Of a stretch of 28,798 bases of DNA, positions 7,639-16,013 are shown piece after piece. The position numbers and the translations under genes are program-made. The DNA is from Treponema primitia ZAS-1 (GTDB lineage: Bacteria; Spirochaetota; Spirochaetia; Treponematales; Breznakiellaceae). Below the pieces are notes generated by a model, which did not search any database, was not told where the DNA came from, and saw only the letters and a list, made by a program, of their open reading frames with translations. The DNA is taken from positions 1 through 28,798 of the forward strand of contig NZ_AEEA01000039.1 in the NCBI RefSeq assembly GCF_000297095.1. The letters are read 5' to 3'. How positions within the stretch are numbered: position 1 is the first letter of the stretch; each line of letters begins with the position of its first letter.

Positions 7639-8793
7639 TTACAGCATCTCAATAAAGGCGGATATACGGGTTTTAAGCTGCTCCGTGTCTCCGGAGGAAT
7701 AATCGGTCTCCAGGCTCATAAAGGGTATGCTGCGGGTCTTAAGAAATTCTCCAATGGTATAGGATTCTATGGCGTAGGTATGGCAGGATTGCAACACCAT
7801 TTCCAGCACCCCGTCGGCCTTGAATTGATCGCAGAGCCGTCCCAGCAGTTCAAGCCGGTTTGGGTTGGGACTCATCACGCTGCATCCTATATTGAGATAG
7901 TAGTCGCAGAGGGCATCGTAGGGGTCGGCGGACTCATCAATCTGCCGATCAAACTGTTTTGCCCCGGTGCAGTTTTCATAGGCCACCACCACAGCCCCGC
8001 TCTCTTCAATGACCCGGGTGAATTTTTCCGTAACTCCCCCTATGGGACAGCCGGTAACAATAATGCGCTTCGCAGCGGCGGGAATTGGATGCCTGCCGTT
8101 TTGGTATTCTTCAGTAATTCTGCTGATGGTCTCTTCCAGTTCCTGTACTTTTTTTTCATGGTCGAATTTGAACTGGGCGCCGAATAGTATCTGAAGCTGC
8201 TGTAAACCAGAGAGGGGGGCGGGGCTCATCACCGATAGTTCATACACTTTTTTTAAAAGAGCGCGTTCCCTGTTCCGTTCCCGTATAGCCTGGTGTAGTT
8301 TTTCTACCGTAATGGTTACGCCGAATTTTTCTTCCACCCTGTTCTTTAAGCGTTTAATTTCTTCCATCCAGATTGCCCGGGAAGCGGGCCTGTCCTGGTT
8401 ATGGGGAAGATCCATCACATGGACATCTTTAATTTTTCCCAAGAGTTCGTACATTTTTGTTTTCCCGTCACAGGTAGTCTCGCCAACCACCAGATCGGAA
8501 AAATACATATAGGGGCATTTATCGGCGGCGGCGAATCCGTAGGAAGCCTTAATGAGGGGGCAGAGGTTGCGGGGGAGGACCTTTTCCGCCTCGCCTATGG
8601 TTTCATCGCTGGTTGAACAAAGACCCACCGGCACAAGACCGACTGCCAAAAAAAGCTCTACCGGCACATAGGTGCAAAAGGTTCCAACCACTCCCTTACC
8701 CTGTTCCTTCAGGTTTTTCATGGCCATAAAACCCTGTTTACGGGCATCAGAAAAGGATTCAAAAATCTCGGGCAGCTCTCTTTGTTCAATCAT
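7639..8793 (-). CDS. HgdB/YjiM-like double-cubane cluster protein
   Basis: 384 residues, Cys-rich (FCTY, LCST, NLCP, KCPY, TTCD, GCPIGG, ENCTG, QSCHTY), of the 2-hydroxyacyl-CoA dehydratase D-component family. Only one such subunit is present, with its activator immediately downstream. That matches the YjiM/double-cubane protein group, which holds an [8Fe-7S]-type cluster, rather than a two-subunit dehydratase. GGGAG precedes the ATG. No acyl-CoA pathway gene is near. The neighbours are HDCR on one side and selA on the other, so a role in low-potential reduction of a small substrate is possible but unproven. Confidence 0.82.
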   Translation of the reverse strand: MIEQRELPEIFESFSDARKQGFMAMKNLKEQGKGVVGTFCTYVPVELFLAVGLVPVGLCSTSDETIGEAEKVLPRNLCPLIKASYGFAAADKCPYMYFSDLVVGETTCDGKTKMYELLGKIKDVHVMDLPHNQDRPASRAIWMEEIKRLKNRVEEKFGVTITVEKLHQAIRERNRERALLKKVYELSVMSPAPLSGLQQLQILFGAQFKFDHEKKVQELEETISRITEEYQNGRHPIPAAAKRIIVTGCPIGGVTEKFTRVIEESGAVVVAYENCTGAKQFDRQIDESADPYDALCDYYLNIGCSVMSPNPNRLELLGRLCDQFKADGVLEMVLQSCHTYAIESYTIGEFLKTRSIPFMSLETDYSSGDTEQLKTRISAFIEML

Positions 8794-8843
8794 TGTTACA
8801 TTGCTCCCTTTCGGACCGATGGGTTTACATGATTTTTTGATAG

Positions 8844-8870
8844 ACTATCGGGAATAGTACATGCTGTCAA
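8844..8870 (-). promoter_or_regulatory. Candidate promoter of the double-cubane pair
   Basis: On the minus strand a perfect TTGACA lies at 8870-8865. The best -10 candidates are GATAGT at 8849-8844 (15-bp spacer) or TAGTCT two bases further downstream (17-bp spacer, poorer match). The -35 is convincing, the -10 is not. Confidence 0.35.
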
Positions 8871-8939
8871 GCCTCGGTGGGGTTTTGTTCAGTTTTGTTC
8901 CATCATGTTTTATTTTTAGACTTTTGGATAGTACGGAAC

Positions 8940-8968
8940 TTTACATAAGCAGTTTTATCCCCTACAAT
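8940..8968 (+). promoter_or_regulatory. Promoter of selA-selB
   Basis: TTTACA (8940-8945) and TACAAT (8963-8968) are separated by exactly 17 bp, each differing from consensus at one base. Transcription should start near 8975, so the leader is only about 15 nt. Confidence 0.65.
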
Positions 8969-8989
8969 ATCTTACAATAAGGAATGATT

Positions 8990-10492
8990 ATGACACTTTC
9001 CGATGCAAACGCTTTGCTGCGGTCCATCCCGGCAATGGATGACCTGCTTAACGCGCCATGGGCCGCCGAATTTTCCAGCTCTCTGGGCAGGGAAAATGTA
9101 AAAAAAATAATAGAAGAGACTCTGGATGAAATAAGGCGTGAAATAGGCGCGGGGAACTCTCCGACTAAAGTCGGCGTTACAAGCGGTGGTGTAAAGGCCG
9201 GCCTGCCGGTGGAAGAGCTTGTGGTGATCCGCGCGACAACCCTGCTCCGTTTAAAATCGTCGAGCACCCTGAAACCAGTGGTCAATGCCACCGGGGTAGT
9301 CATTCACACAAACCTCGGCCGCGCCCCTCTTGCCGATGAAGCGATTGCTGCGGTCAATGAAATAGCGGGAACCTATAGTACCCTGGAATATGATCCCGGA
9401 AAAGGCGGACGGGGTGGGCGCAATGTTCATGTTGAGTGGCTTCTCTGCCGCCTGACCGGTGCAGAAGCGGCGCTGGTGGTCAACAACAATGCTGCCGCAG
9501 TTCTCTTGGCGCTGTCGGCGACAGCCTCCGGCCGGGAGCTCATCGTCTCCTCCGGGGAACTCGTTGAAATAGGCGACTCCTTCAGAATCCCGGAAATACT
9601 TTCCTTTTCGGGTGCGAAAATGATCGCGGTGGGCTGCACCAATTCTACGCGCATAAGCGACTACCGCAATGCAATCACGGAAAACACCGCTGTGCTGCTT
9701 AAAGTACACCCTTCAAACTACAGGATAGAGGGTTTTGTCAAAACCACGGCCCGCGAAGAACTGGCGGAACTCGCCGCTGAGCGGGGACTGGTGTTTATGG
9801 AGGATCTCGGCAGCGGACTCCTCGGCCTACTTGGGGTGCCCGGTCCGCTTGGAGCGGATTTGGCAAACCGGGAATGTTCAGTCCGGAATTGTCTGGAAGC
9901 AGGCTCCGGCATCGTAACGTTTTCCGGGGACAAATTGCTCGGCGGCCCTCAGATTGGGGTGATTGCCGGGTCAAAGAAGCTTATAGACAAGATGAAGTCC
10001 CACCAACTGCTCCGGGCCCTGCGGGTAGATAAAATGACCCTGGCGGCTTTCGAGGCGACTCTCCGGCTCCATCTCTCGGGCAGGCAGGGAAGCATACCGG
10101 TAATCGGGATGATCGAAACGGACAAACCCGCCCTTCTCGAAATGGCCCGCCGTCTCTGCCGCATGTTGAAACGTACCGCTGCTTGCAACGCAGTTCCCCG
10201 CACAGTAAATCCTGGCGCCGGCGATTTCACCATTGCTGTCGTGGAGACGGAAGACGCCATAGGGGGCGGCTCTTTCCCCACCGACCTGCTTCCCGGTTTC
10301 GGTGTGGCCATAAGCTCGCCTTCATTCAGCGCAGAAACATTGGCGGCGGGACTGCGGACCGCATTTGTCCCGGTGATCCCGGCTATCCGTGAAGGTCGGG
10401 TGATCCTCCACGTCCGTACCCTTTTGCCCGGGGATGAGAAATTAATTGCCGCCTCATTCGTGTCTGCCCTTAGCAGGGATGTGGCTGGGTAA
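8990..10492 (+). CDS. selA: L-seryl-tRNA(Sec) selenium transferase
   Basis: 500 residues from this start. A PLP enzyme converting Ser-tRNA(Sec) to Sec-tRNA(Sec) with selenophosphate. Signatures: NATGVVIHTNLGRAPL, NNNAAAVLLAL, and the PLP lysine in FSGDKLLGGPQ (about Lys315). An ATG also occurs at 8984, but AAGGA at 8979-8983 abuts it, whereas ATG 8990 has a 6-nt spacing, so 8990 is favoured. Residues 53-63 (GAGNSPTKVGV) are encoded by a 33-bp block identical to one in the cysteine desulfurase gene at 12541-13710; it sits in the variable linker before the catalytic domain. selB follows after 1 nt. Confidence 0.95.
   Translation: MTLSDANALLRSIPAMDDLLNAPWAAEFSSSLGRENVKKIIEETLDEIRREIGAGNSPTKVGVTSGGVKAGLPVEELVVIRATTLLRLKSSSTLKPVVNATGVVIHTNLGRAPLADEAIAAVNEIAGTYSTLEYDPGKGGRGGRNVHVEWLLCRLTGAEAALVVNNNAAAVLLALSATASGRELIVSSGELVEIGDSFRIPEILSFSGAKMIAVGCTNSTRISDYRNAITENTAVLLKVHPSNYRIEGFVKTTAREELAELAAERGLVFMEDLGSGLLGLLGVPGPLGADLANRECSVRNCLEAGSGIVTFSGDKLLGGPQIGVIAGSKKLIDKMKSHQLLRALRVDKMTLAAFEATLRLHLSGRQGSIPVIGMIETDKPALLEMARRLCRMLKRTAACNAVPRTVNPGAGDFTIAVVETEDAIGGGSFPTDLLPGFGVAISSPSFSAETLAAGLRTAFVPVIPAIREGRVILHVRTLLPGDEKLIAASFVSALSRDVAG
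9146..9178 (+). repeat. 33-bp in-frame palindromic insert, copy in selA
   Basis: Identical over 33 bases to the reverse complement of 13117-13149. The core CCGACT-AA-AGTCGG (9161-9174) can form a hairpin. The block is in frame and encodes GAGNSPTKVGV. It lies in the N-terminal linker of SelA, a region of low conservation in the family. Confidence 0.8.
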
Positions 10493-10493
10493 G

Positions 10494-12452
10494 ATGGAGG
10501 AGTATCCTTTCATATTGGGGACAGCCGGGCATATCGACCATGGCAAAACAGCCCTTGTGCGCGCCATGACCGGCATTGACTGTGACCGCCTTGATGAAGA
10601 AAAACGCCGGGGTATAACCATCGAACTCGGATTTGCCCCCTTGAATTTGCCCAACGGTAAGACCGTCAGCATCGTTGATGTTCCCGGACACGAACGCTTC
10701 ATACGGACAATGGCCGCAGGCGCCGCCGGCATGGATGCCGCCATGCTGGTAATAGCGGCAACCGAAGGGGTCATGCCCCAGACCAGGGAGCATCTTGATA
10801 TTCTGAATATTCTTGGAGTTAGATTCGGCCTCGTGGCGTTGACAAAGAAAGATTTGGCGGATGATGAAACCCTTGAACTGGCAACTGCGGAGGTGGTCGA
10901 ATTAACCCGGGGGACCTGTCTTGATGGAGCGCCGATCATACCGGTTTCATCGGTAACGGGCGAAGGTGTTTCACGCATCGTGGAGGAAATAGAAAAGATA
11001 ATTGATAAAATACCCCCCAGAGATGGCCGGGGCGCATTTTTCCTCCCCATTGACCGGGTCTTCAGCAAAAAAGGCTTCGGAAGCGTGGTAACCGGGACAT
11101 CCTATCAGGGGAGTATTTCCGAGGGCGATGAAGTGGAAATAATGCCTTCAGGTGTGGGAGGAAGGGTGCGTTCCCTCCAGACACATGGAGCGAAAGTCAG
11201 TTCCGCTACCGCTGGGCAGCGGGTAGCCGTTAACCTGGCCGGCATTTCCCATGACCAAATAGAGCGGGGAGCCGCGGTCTGCGAAAAAGGGGCTTTCGTT
11301 GCCACCGACTGCATAAGCGCATGGCTTGATATATTGCCTTCCGCGCATGAAGGCGTGGCCCACTGGCAGCGGGTACGGTTCCATGTGGGGACAACTGATG
11401 TGGTCGCCAGAATATCGCTTCTGCGATTGAACGCTGATATGAAAAAATCAGGCATACTTCCGGGAAACAGCGGACCGGTGCAGCTTTTGTGCGAATCAAA
11501 AATAACGGTTGCAGCCGGACAAAGGTTTGTGATACGTTTTTACAGCCCCCTCATTACCATAGGCGGCGGGCGGGTTATGCTGCCCAACGCCGAACTGGCG
11601 CGGGGCAAAGCGGATCGGGAAGCTAAAGCCAGGATAGTTGAAGGCCTTGCCGCCGACTTCAGCCCCGTCACCCTGCTTGCGGCAATTATCCATGATAAAG
11701 GAATTCTCAGCGTATCCGGCCTATCCGAGCTTTCCCAGATGGGCAAGGACCCCTTTACTGAGTCTTTAAGCGTACTGTCCTCAACACCGGACACATACGG
11801 ATTTTTGGAATTCGGGACCCCGCAGAATTTTATCTCCAGCGAAGCCTTCGACACGGTAACCCGATCAGCCCTGCGTATTCTCCATGAGTTCCATACAAAA
11901 TCCCCCGAACTCTCCGGGCTGGATGCAGAAAAACTATTTACATCCCTGGATAGCGTTCACGGCTCAGGCCTGGTTAAAGTCGGGGATTTCAAAGTCCTCA
12001 TCGACATAATGGCGGCAAGAAATGCTATAACCCCGGTCGCCGTGCAGGGGAAAACCTGTTACCGGGCGGCGGATTACCGCCAATCCGTGGATAGCAAATT
12101 GATGGATCTTGCGGGACGTATCAGGGATGAGATCGCATCTGCGGGCTTCAATCTTTTAAAACTGCCGGAACTGGAAGAAAAACTGGGCGCCACATCTTCC
12201 GATATGAAACGAGCGGCAGCATATCTGCGGGAACAAGACGATCTCAGGACGATAGAAGGGGGTCTGCTGTTTTCCCGGGAGATGCGGGATAAACTGCTTA
12301 AGGCGCTTTCTTCGATGAGCGGCGATATAACGGTTGCTTCTTTACGGGATTCCATCGGTGTGAATAGGAAAGAAAGCCTCGCGATGCTGGACTTTCTGGA
12401 CTCCCAGGGATTGACGAAGCGGGTCGGGGATACGCGGGTGCTTGTGGGGTAG
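10494..12452 (+). CDS. selB: Selenocysteine-specific translation elongation factor
   Basis: 652 residues. A GTPase that carries Sec-tRNA(Sec) to ribosomes paused at UGA and binds the SECIS hairpin. The G domain shows GHIDHGKT, GITIELGFA, DVPGHERFI and a TKKD guanine-specificity motif. EF-Tu-like beta domains follow, and the last 250 residues are the winged-helix region that recognises SECIS RNA. ATG 10494 is chosen because it places the G1 loop about 10 residues in, as in other SelB proteins; ATG 10479 in the same frame is possible. It sits 1 nt after selA, so the two are co-transcribed. Confidence 0.95.
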   Translation: MEEYPFILGTAGHIDHGKTALVRAMTGIDCDRLDEEKRRGITIELGFAPLNLPNGKTVSIVDVPGHERFIRTMAAGAAGMDAAMLVIAATEGVMPQTREHLDILNILGVRFGLVALTKKDLADDETLELATAEVVELTRGTCLDGAPIIPVSSVTGEGVSRIVEEIEKIIDKIPPRDGRGAFFLPIDRVFSKKGFGSVVTGTSYQGSISEGDEVEIMPSGVGGRVRSLQTHGAKVSSATAGQRVAVNLAGISHDQIERGAAVCEKGAFVATDCISAWLDILPSAHEGVAHWQRVRFHVGTTDVVARISLLRLNADMKKSGILPGNSGPVQLLCESKITVAAGQRFVIRFYSPLITIGGGRVMLPNAELARGKADREAKARIVEGLAADFSPVTLLAAIIHDKGILSVSGLSELSQMGKDPFTESLSVLSSTPDTYGFLEFGTPQNFISSEAFDTVTRSALRILHEFHTKSPELSGLDAEKLFTSLDSVHGSGLVKVGDFKVLIDIMAARNAITPVAVQGKTCYRAADYRQSVDSKLMDLAGRIRDEIASAGFNLLKLPELEEKLGATSSDMKRAAAYLREQDDLRTIEGGLLFSREMRDKLLKALSSMSGDITVASLRDSIGVNRKESLAMLDFLDSQGLTKRVGDTRVLVG

Positions 12453-12540
12453 ATCGAATCTGATAGCTGGCCATTTACACAAAATTTCTGATAGTCCTAA
12501 TATCCCGCTGTTGTAATCCGTGGGAAAGTTTAACCTTCCC

Positions 12541-13710
12541 CTACACCCCATCCAGCGCCTCAAGTATCGCGTCAATATCCCCGTTGCTTGTTCTGCTCCC
12601 AAAGCTGAAGCGGATCGTCCCCCCCGGAAATGTTCCGGCGGTCCGGTGTGCCAAGGGTGAGCAGTGCAGCCCGCTGCGGGTAATTATGCTGTGGTTCTCA
12701 AACAGAAACCGTGAGACCTCTCCGGCATCGTGTCCTGGGATAGCAACTGAAACGACGGATACGCAGCGATCCGGATCAAGGGTCCCGCAGACGGCAATCT
12801 TTTTTATTTGTCCCAGCCCCGCTATAAAACGCGCCGTGGAAGCGCGTTCACGCTCCCGTATCGTTTCAACTCCTGTGCGCAAAATCTCCTCCACCGATGC
12901 GGCAAGGCTTAAGATGCCTATGGTGTTTTGTGTACCCGGCTCGAACTTGTCCGGCATGAACTCAGGCATGTCCAAGGATTGGGACACGCTGCCGGTACCG
13001 CCGCTTATCCATGGTCGCATCTGCCCTGCAGCCGCTTCTCCAATGACAAACCCTCCTGTGCCCGCAAGGCCCCGCAGCCCCTTATGGCCCGCAAACGCAA
13101 CAACATCGCTATTTGCAACGCCGACTTTAGTCGGAGAGTTCCCCGCGCCGTAATCTTCCATGGTAAACGGTAGGACGCCACCGGTCTGGGCCATGTCCAG
13201 GATGGTCAGGACGCCGTATTCATGGGCAATCCTAAAACATTCCGTTACGGGTAATATCGTACCAAGGACATTTGACGCATGGGTCATGACGAGCAGTCTT
13301 GTGTTTTTCCGTATTGCACCGCGGATTTTTTCAGGGTCCAGTGAACCATCCGGATCGCATTGGAGCCACTCAAGTTCTATCACACCATTTTTGCGGAGCG
13401 CTTCAAGTGGGCGGGCCGCCGCGTTGTGTTCCACGCTCGTGGACAGCACGTGATCCCCCTCTCTGACAAGGCCGTTTATAGCCATGTTCAGGGATTGTGT
13501 GGCGCCGCTGGTGAATATCACCCGCAGGGGATCGGCTACCCCAAGGAGCTTTGCTACAGCCCTACGGGCCCTCAGGGCAATGGCCCCTGCCTCCAGGCCT
13601 TCAAAATTCCGTCCGGCGTTGAGATGCGTCTCCCCTAAATATCCGTGCAGTTCTTGAACTACCACCGGGGATAATGCAGGAGAAGTGGCGGCGTAATTTG
13701 CGTATATCAT
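12541..13710 (-). CDS. Cysteine desulfurase / selenocysteine lyase-like protein of the selenium operon
   Basis: 389 residues, PLP-dependent aminotransferase class V (NifS/CsdB-like). The PLP lysine lies in AFAGHKGLRG (about Lys210) and the persulfide/selenide cysteine in SGLHCSPLAHRTAG (about Cys350). It would release sulfur or selenium from (seleno)cysteine for selenophosphate synthesis. It is last in a minus-strand operon with selD and yedF, starting 7 nt after the yedF stop. Residues 188-198 (GAGNSPTKVGV) are an extra loop encoded by a 33-bp block identical to one in selA, a few residues before the conserved strand that carries the PLP lysine. Its preference for selenium over sulfur is inferred from context only. 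Confidence 0.88.
   Translation of the reverse strand: MIYANYAATSPALSPVVVQELHGYLGETHLNAGRNFEGLEAGAIALRARRAVAKLLGVADPLRVIFTSGATQSLNMAINGLVREGDHVLSTSVEHNAAARPLEALRKNGVIELEWLQCDPDGSLDPEKIRGAIRKNTRLLVMTHASNVLGTILPVTECFRIAHEYGVLTILDMAQTGGVLPFTMEDYGAGNSPTKVGVANSDVVAFAGHKGLRGLAGTGGFVIGEAAAGQMRPWISGGTGSVSQSLDMPEFMPDKFEPGTQNTIGILSLAASVEEILRTGVETIRERERASTARFIAGLGQIKKIAVCGTLDPDRCVSVVSVAIPGHDAGEVSRFLFENHSIITRSGLHCSPLAHRTAGTFPGGTIRFSFGSRTSNGDIDAILEALDGV
13117..13149 (-). repeat. 33-bp in-frame palindromic insert, copy in the desulfurase gene
   Basis: Reverse complement of 9146-9178, identical over 33 bases. Read in the same frame relative to its gene, giving the same peptide GAGNSPTKVGV, inserted before DVVAFAGHKG. 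Related enzymes usually run from the conserved Asp-Ala-Ala-Gln region to the PLP lysine without such an insert. Confidence 0.8.
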
Positions 13711-13717
13711 ATCACAA

Positions 13718-14341
13718 TTATAGTGTGATAACCCCGGACGCCTTTGCCAGGGTGTTTGTTATTTTCATCATGTCAACGATACTTCCTACGGCGAGGGATT
13801 CGGTCAACTTATAGTAATTGGCGCAGGTACCGCAGGTATATACTTCCGTGCCTTTTTCCTGGAGAACTTTTAGATCAGGCACGGTGTTTGCCCCTTCGGT
13901 GGTGAGATGTGCACCGCCATTCAAAAATATAACCGCTTCCGGCAGGGGATTTAATTGGGTCAGGGAAAATATGAAACCCTTGATGAGCAGTTTCCCAAGA
14001 TCCTCCGCCCCCCTGCCCATGCTGTCCGCAGTGATGAGAACCACCGGCCCCTTCTTCACGCTCCCCACAGCGGGCGCATCAGATGCAGTTGCGGGAGCTT
14101 CCGGGGGCTCGTTAAAAGCCTTGTTGGGGTCCTTGAGGATAGTCACCTTATAGAGCGATGCCCCCTCCTCGGTGTACGAAAAACCGCAGTCTGTTCCTTT
14201 AGCCATCTTCTCAAGGTTCTGCACCGCAACAAAATTGTCTACCAAAACCACCACACCATCCGCGCCCGGTTCGGCAAGGGCTTTCTTGGCGTTTACCACA
14301 GGAATCGGGCAGGGATTTCCCTGCATATCCAATGTTTTCAT
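13718..14341 (-). CDS. yedF: Selenium metabolism protein YedF (TusA-like plus DsrE-like)
   Basis: 207 residues. The N-terminal TusA/SirA fold has the CPIP motif (Cys11). After a Pro/Ala-rich linker near residues 75-95, the C-terminal DsrE-like domain ends in CGTCANYYKL (Cys170, Cys173). Proteins of this form accompany selenium-utilisation genes and are thought to carry reactive sulfur/selenium between the lyase and SelD; this is family knowledge, not proven chemistry. AGGAG lies 7 nt before the ATG. It lies between selD (33 nt upstream) and the lyase-like gene in one operon. Confidence 0.9.
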   Translation of the reverse strand: MKTLDMQGNPCPIPVVNAKKALAEPGADGVVVLVDNFVAVQNLEKMAKGTDCGFSYTEEGASLYKVTILKDPNKAFNEPPEAPATASDAPAVGSVKKGPVVLITADSMGRGAEDLGKLLIKGFIFSLTQLNPLPEAVIFLNGGAHLTTEGANTVPDLKVLQEKGTEVYTCGTCANYYKLTESLAVGSIVDMMKITNTLAKASGVITL

Positions 14342-14374
14342 ATATAACTCCTATTTAGTGCAAGGATCTTCACC

Positions 14375-15427
14375 TTATCTGAATAGTATCACCTTTCCCG
14401 CCCTCGGCGCAACTTCCCCTATGATTGCGGCGTGTTCATCCCCGGCTTCCCTGATGCGGGCAGTAAGCGTCTCTGCCTCGTCGGGGGGCACGGCTATCAA
14501 AAGTCCTCCGGATGTCTGGGGATCGAATAACAGTTCCTGGGTGGCAAAGGGGAGCGCGCTTACATCGGCGTATTTGCTTCCACGGTTGCGGTTACGCTGG
14601 CCCGCGGCGGTCAGCAGATATTCGTTTGCATAGGTTACTGCCTCCGGGATAAGGGGCAAGGCATCGGGGTACAGTAGTATTGCCGCCTGATCCCCCGCCA
14701 TCTCCAGGGCATGGACAAGCAGCCCGAAACCGGTAACATCCGTACAGGCGCTTACGTTAAAACCCGCCATGCTCTCACAGGCATAGCGGTTGAGCCGCTC
14801 CATGGAGGCTATGGCCTGCCGAACCGCCCCCTCACCGGCCATCTCAACCCGCAGAGCAGCCATCACAATCCCTACGCCCAGGGGTTTGGTCAATATTATT
14901 TTATGCCCAATCTTTGGGGTGTTGTTGCGTATCACCTTTGCTGTCTCGACCATGCCGGTGACGGCCAGCCCATACTTTGGCTCCCTGTCGTATATAGAGT
15001 GTCCACCGCCCAAGACGGCCCCTGCCTCTGCGATTTTCTCCGCACCTCCAGCCAGTATATCTGCGAGGACACTTTTCTCCATGGCCTCGGGAAAACATAC
15101 CAGGTTCAGCGCCACCATGGGTTTGCCGCCCATGGCCCATACATCGCTCAAGGCGTTTGCGGCAGCGATACGCCCAAAGGTACGGGCATCGTCGACCATA
15201 GGGGGGAAAAAGTCCGCAGTAAAGATAAGCGAGTTTTTCTCATCAAGCATATAAACTGCGGCATCATCGGAAGTGTCGTAGCCGACCAGCAGTCGTTTGT
15301 CGCCGCTTGCAGGCAGCCCCGCCAACAGGCGGGCAAGCCCATCGCTTTCTATCTTCGCCCCGCATCCACCGCTTGTGCAGGAGGACAGTAGTCCTTTTGA
15401 CAGCAGGGACTCAGTGTTCTTACCCAT
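14375..15427 (-). CDS. selD: Selenide, water dikinase (selenophosphate synthetase), Cys form
   Basis: 350 residues from this start. Makes selenophosphate from selenide and ATP. The catalytic pair is Cys22 and Lys25 in GGCGAKI, matching Cys17/Lys20 of E. coli. In some organisms that Cys is selenocysteine; here it is a plain TGC, so SelD synthesis does not depend on selenium. GDKR, YDTSDDAAVY and the Gly-rich GAVLGGGHS are typical nucleotide-site elements. Two in-frame ATGs occur; the one at 15427 has GGAGGAAGGG just upstream, and that sequence overlaps the codons after ATG 15439, so 15427 is favoured. It overlaps the preceding gene by 8 nt. Confidence 0.95.
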   Translation of the reverse strand: MGKNTESLLSKGLLSSCTSGGCGAKIESDGLARLLAGLPASGDKRLLVGYDTSDDAAVYMLDEKNSLIFTADFFPPMVDDARTFGRIAAANALSDVWAMGGKPMVALNLVCFPEAMEKSVLADILAGGAEKIAEAGAVLGGGHSIYDREPKYGLAVTGMVETAKVIRNNTPKIGHKIILTKPLGVGIVMAALRVEMAGEGAVRQAIASMERLNRYACESMAGFNVSACTDVTGFGLLVHALEMAGDQAAILLYPDALPLIPEAVTYANEYLLTAAGQRNRNRGSKYADVSALPFATQELLFDPQTSGGLLIAVPPDEAETLTARIREAGDEHAAIIGEVAPRAGKVILFR

Positions 15428-15707
15428 CCCTTCCTCCATCCGCCCCGTTTATACCGATCTTCCTGTATCCATCCCCGGATTTCTCCCAGGCCTCTTTTAT
15501 AGCAAGTCCCCGCTCCGACAGAAACGAGGCGGCCCGTTCCAGATCTTCCGGTACAAACCTGAGGCAAAAACCGCATCCCGTTCGTATGCCCGCAGGCATG
15601 GGCATGACCCGGACATAAAACCCCTGCTCCACCAACGCCTGCTCCGCCATAATGGCCTGGGTGACACTATCGAAACCGATGATTAGTTCTTTGCTGTTAC
15701 TTTCCAT
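15420..15707 (-). CDS. DUF3343 putative selenium/sulfur carrier protein
   Basis: 95 residues of the small DUF3343 family often found beside yedF and selD. Cys45 and Cys48 in GIRTGCGFCLRF are the likely carrier residues, after a beta-alpha start (ELIIGFDSVTQAIMAEQAL). A longer open frame reaches 15893 but runs back through the tRNA gene, so ATG 15707 is used; its ribosome site is weak. The stop overlaps the selD start, pointing to translational coupling. Role as a selenium shuttle is inferred from neighbours. Confidence 0.8.
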   Translation of the reverse strand: MESNSKELIIGFDSVTQAIMAEQALVEQGFYVRVMPMPAGIRTGCGFCLRFVPEDLERAASFLSERGLAIKEAWEKSGDGYRKIGINGADGGRDG

Positions 15708-15758
15708 GCGAGCTGCTATCGTACGGGGTAATGGGCTGCGCTTTTGACAACAAAAAAA

Positions 15759-15852
15759 TGGCGGAGGCGTGTGAGAATCGAACTCACCAAGGACGTTTCC
15801 ACCCTTTGACGGATTTGAAGTCCGCAGCCGCCACCAGGCGACATTCACCTCC
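15759..15852 (-). tRNA. selC: tRNA-Sec (anticodon UCA)
   Basis: A 94-nt tRNA including encoded CCA. The acceptor strand GGAGGTG pairs with CGCCTCC; GGACTTCAAATCCG carries anticodon TCA (complement at 15816-15818); a long variable arm (AGGGTGGAAACGTCCTT) and GTTCGATTC T-loop follow. The extended arm and UCA anticodon identify the UGA-decoding selenocysteine tRNA. Seven Ts follow the CCA directly (complement of 15752-15758), which could end part of the transcripts; DUF3343 starts 51 nt further on, so the tRNA probably heads the selenium operon. Confidence 0.95.
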
Positions 15853-15860
15853 ACAGAATA

Positions 15861-15889
15861 ATGATAAGATTGTGAAGCTTTGTTGTCAA
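15861..15889 (-). promoter_or_regulatory. Promoter of tRNA-Sec and the selD operon
   Basis: On the minus strand TTGACA (15889-15884) and TATCAT (15866-15861) are 17 bp apart. Only 8 nt separate the -10 box from the first tRNA base, so transcription probably begins at or within a base or two of the mature 5' end. Confidence 0.75.
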
Positions 15890-15975
15890 TCACGGCGGTG
15901 GAAACTACGGATCGGAGCTCGGAAACCCTTTTTCGGGATATTAAACCGGGTATATTAATTTTTTTTGGAAAATGC

Positions 15976-16004
15976 TTGACTCTTTTTTCGCAGGCCGCTA
16001 CTAT
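15976..16004 (+). promoter_or_regulatory. Promoter of the CytX-like permease
   Basis: TTGACT (15976-15981) and TACTAT (15999-16004), 17-bp spacer, five of six matches each. Start predicted near 16011, leaving a leader of about 84 nt. Confidence 0.65.
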
Positions 16005-16013
16005 TATTTTATC

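Noticed and set aside
12453..12540. Bidirectional terminator between selB and the desulfurase gene
   Set aside because: Only a 5-bp GGGAA/TTCCC pairing near 12520-12540 with no T-run on either strand; too weak to call.
15708..15893. N-terminal extension of DUF3343 to 15893
   Set aside because: The extension would translate through the complement of the tRNA-Sec gene; ATG 15707 gives the usual family length.
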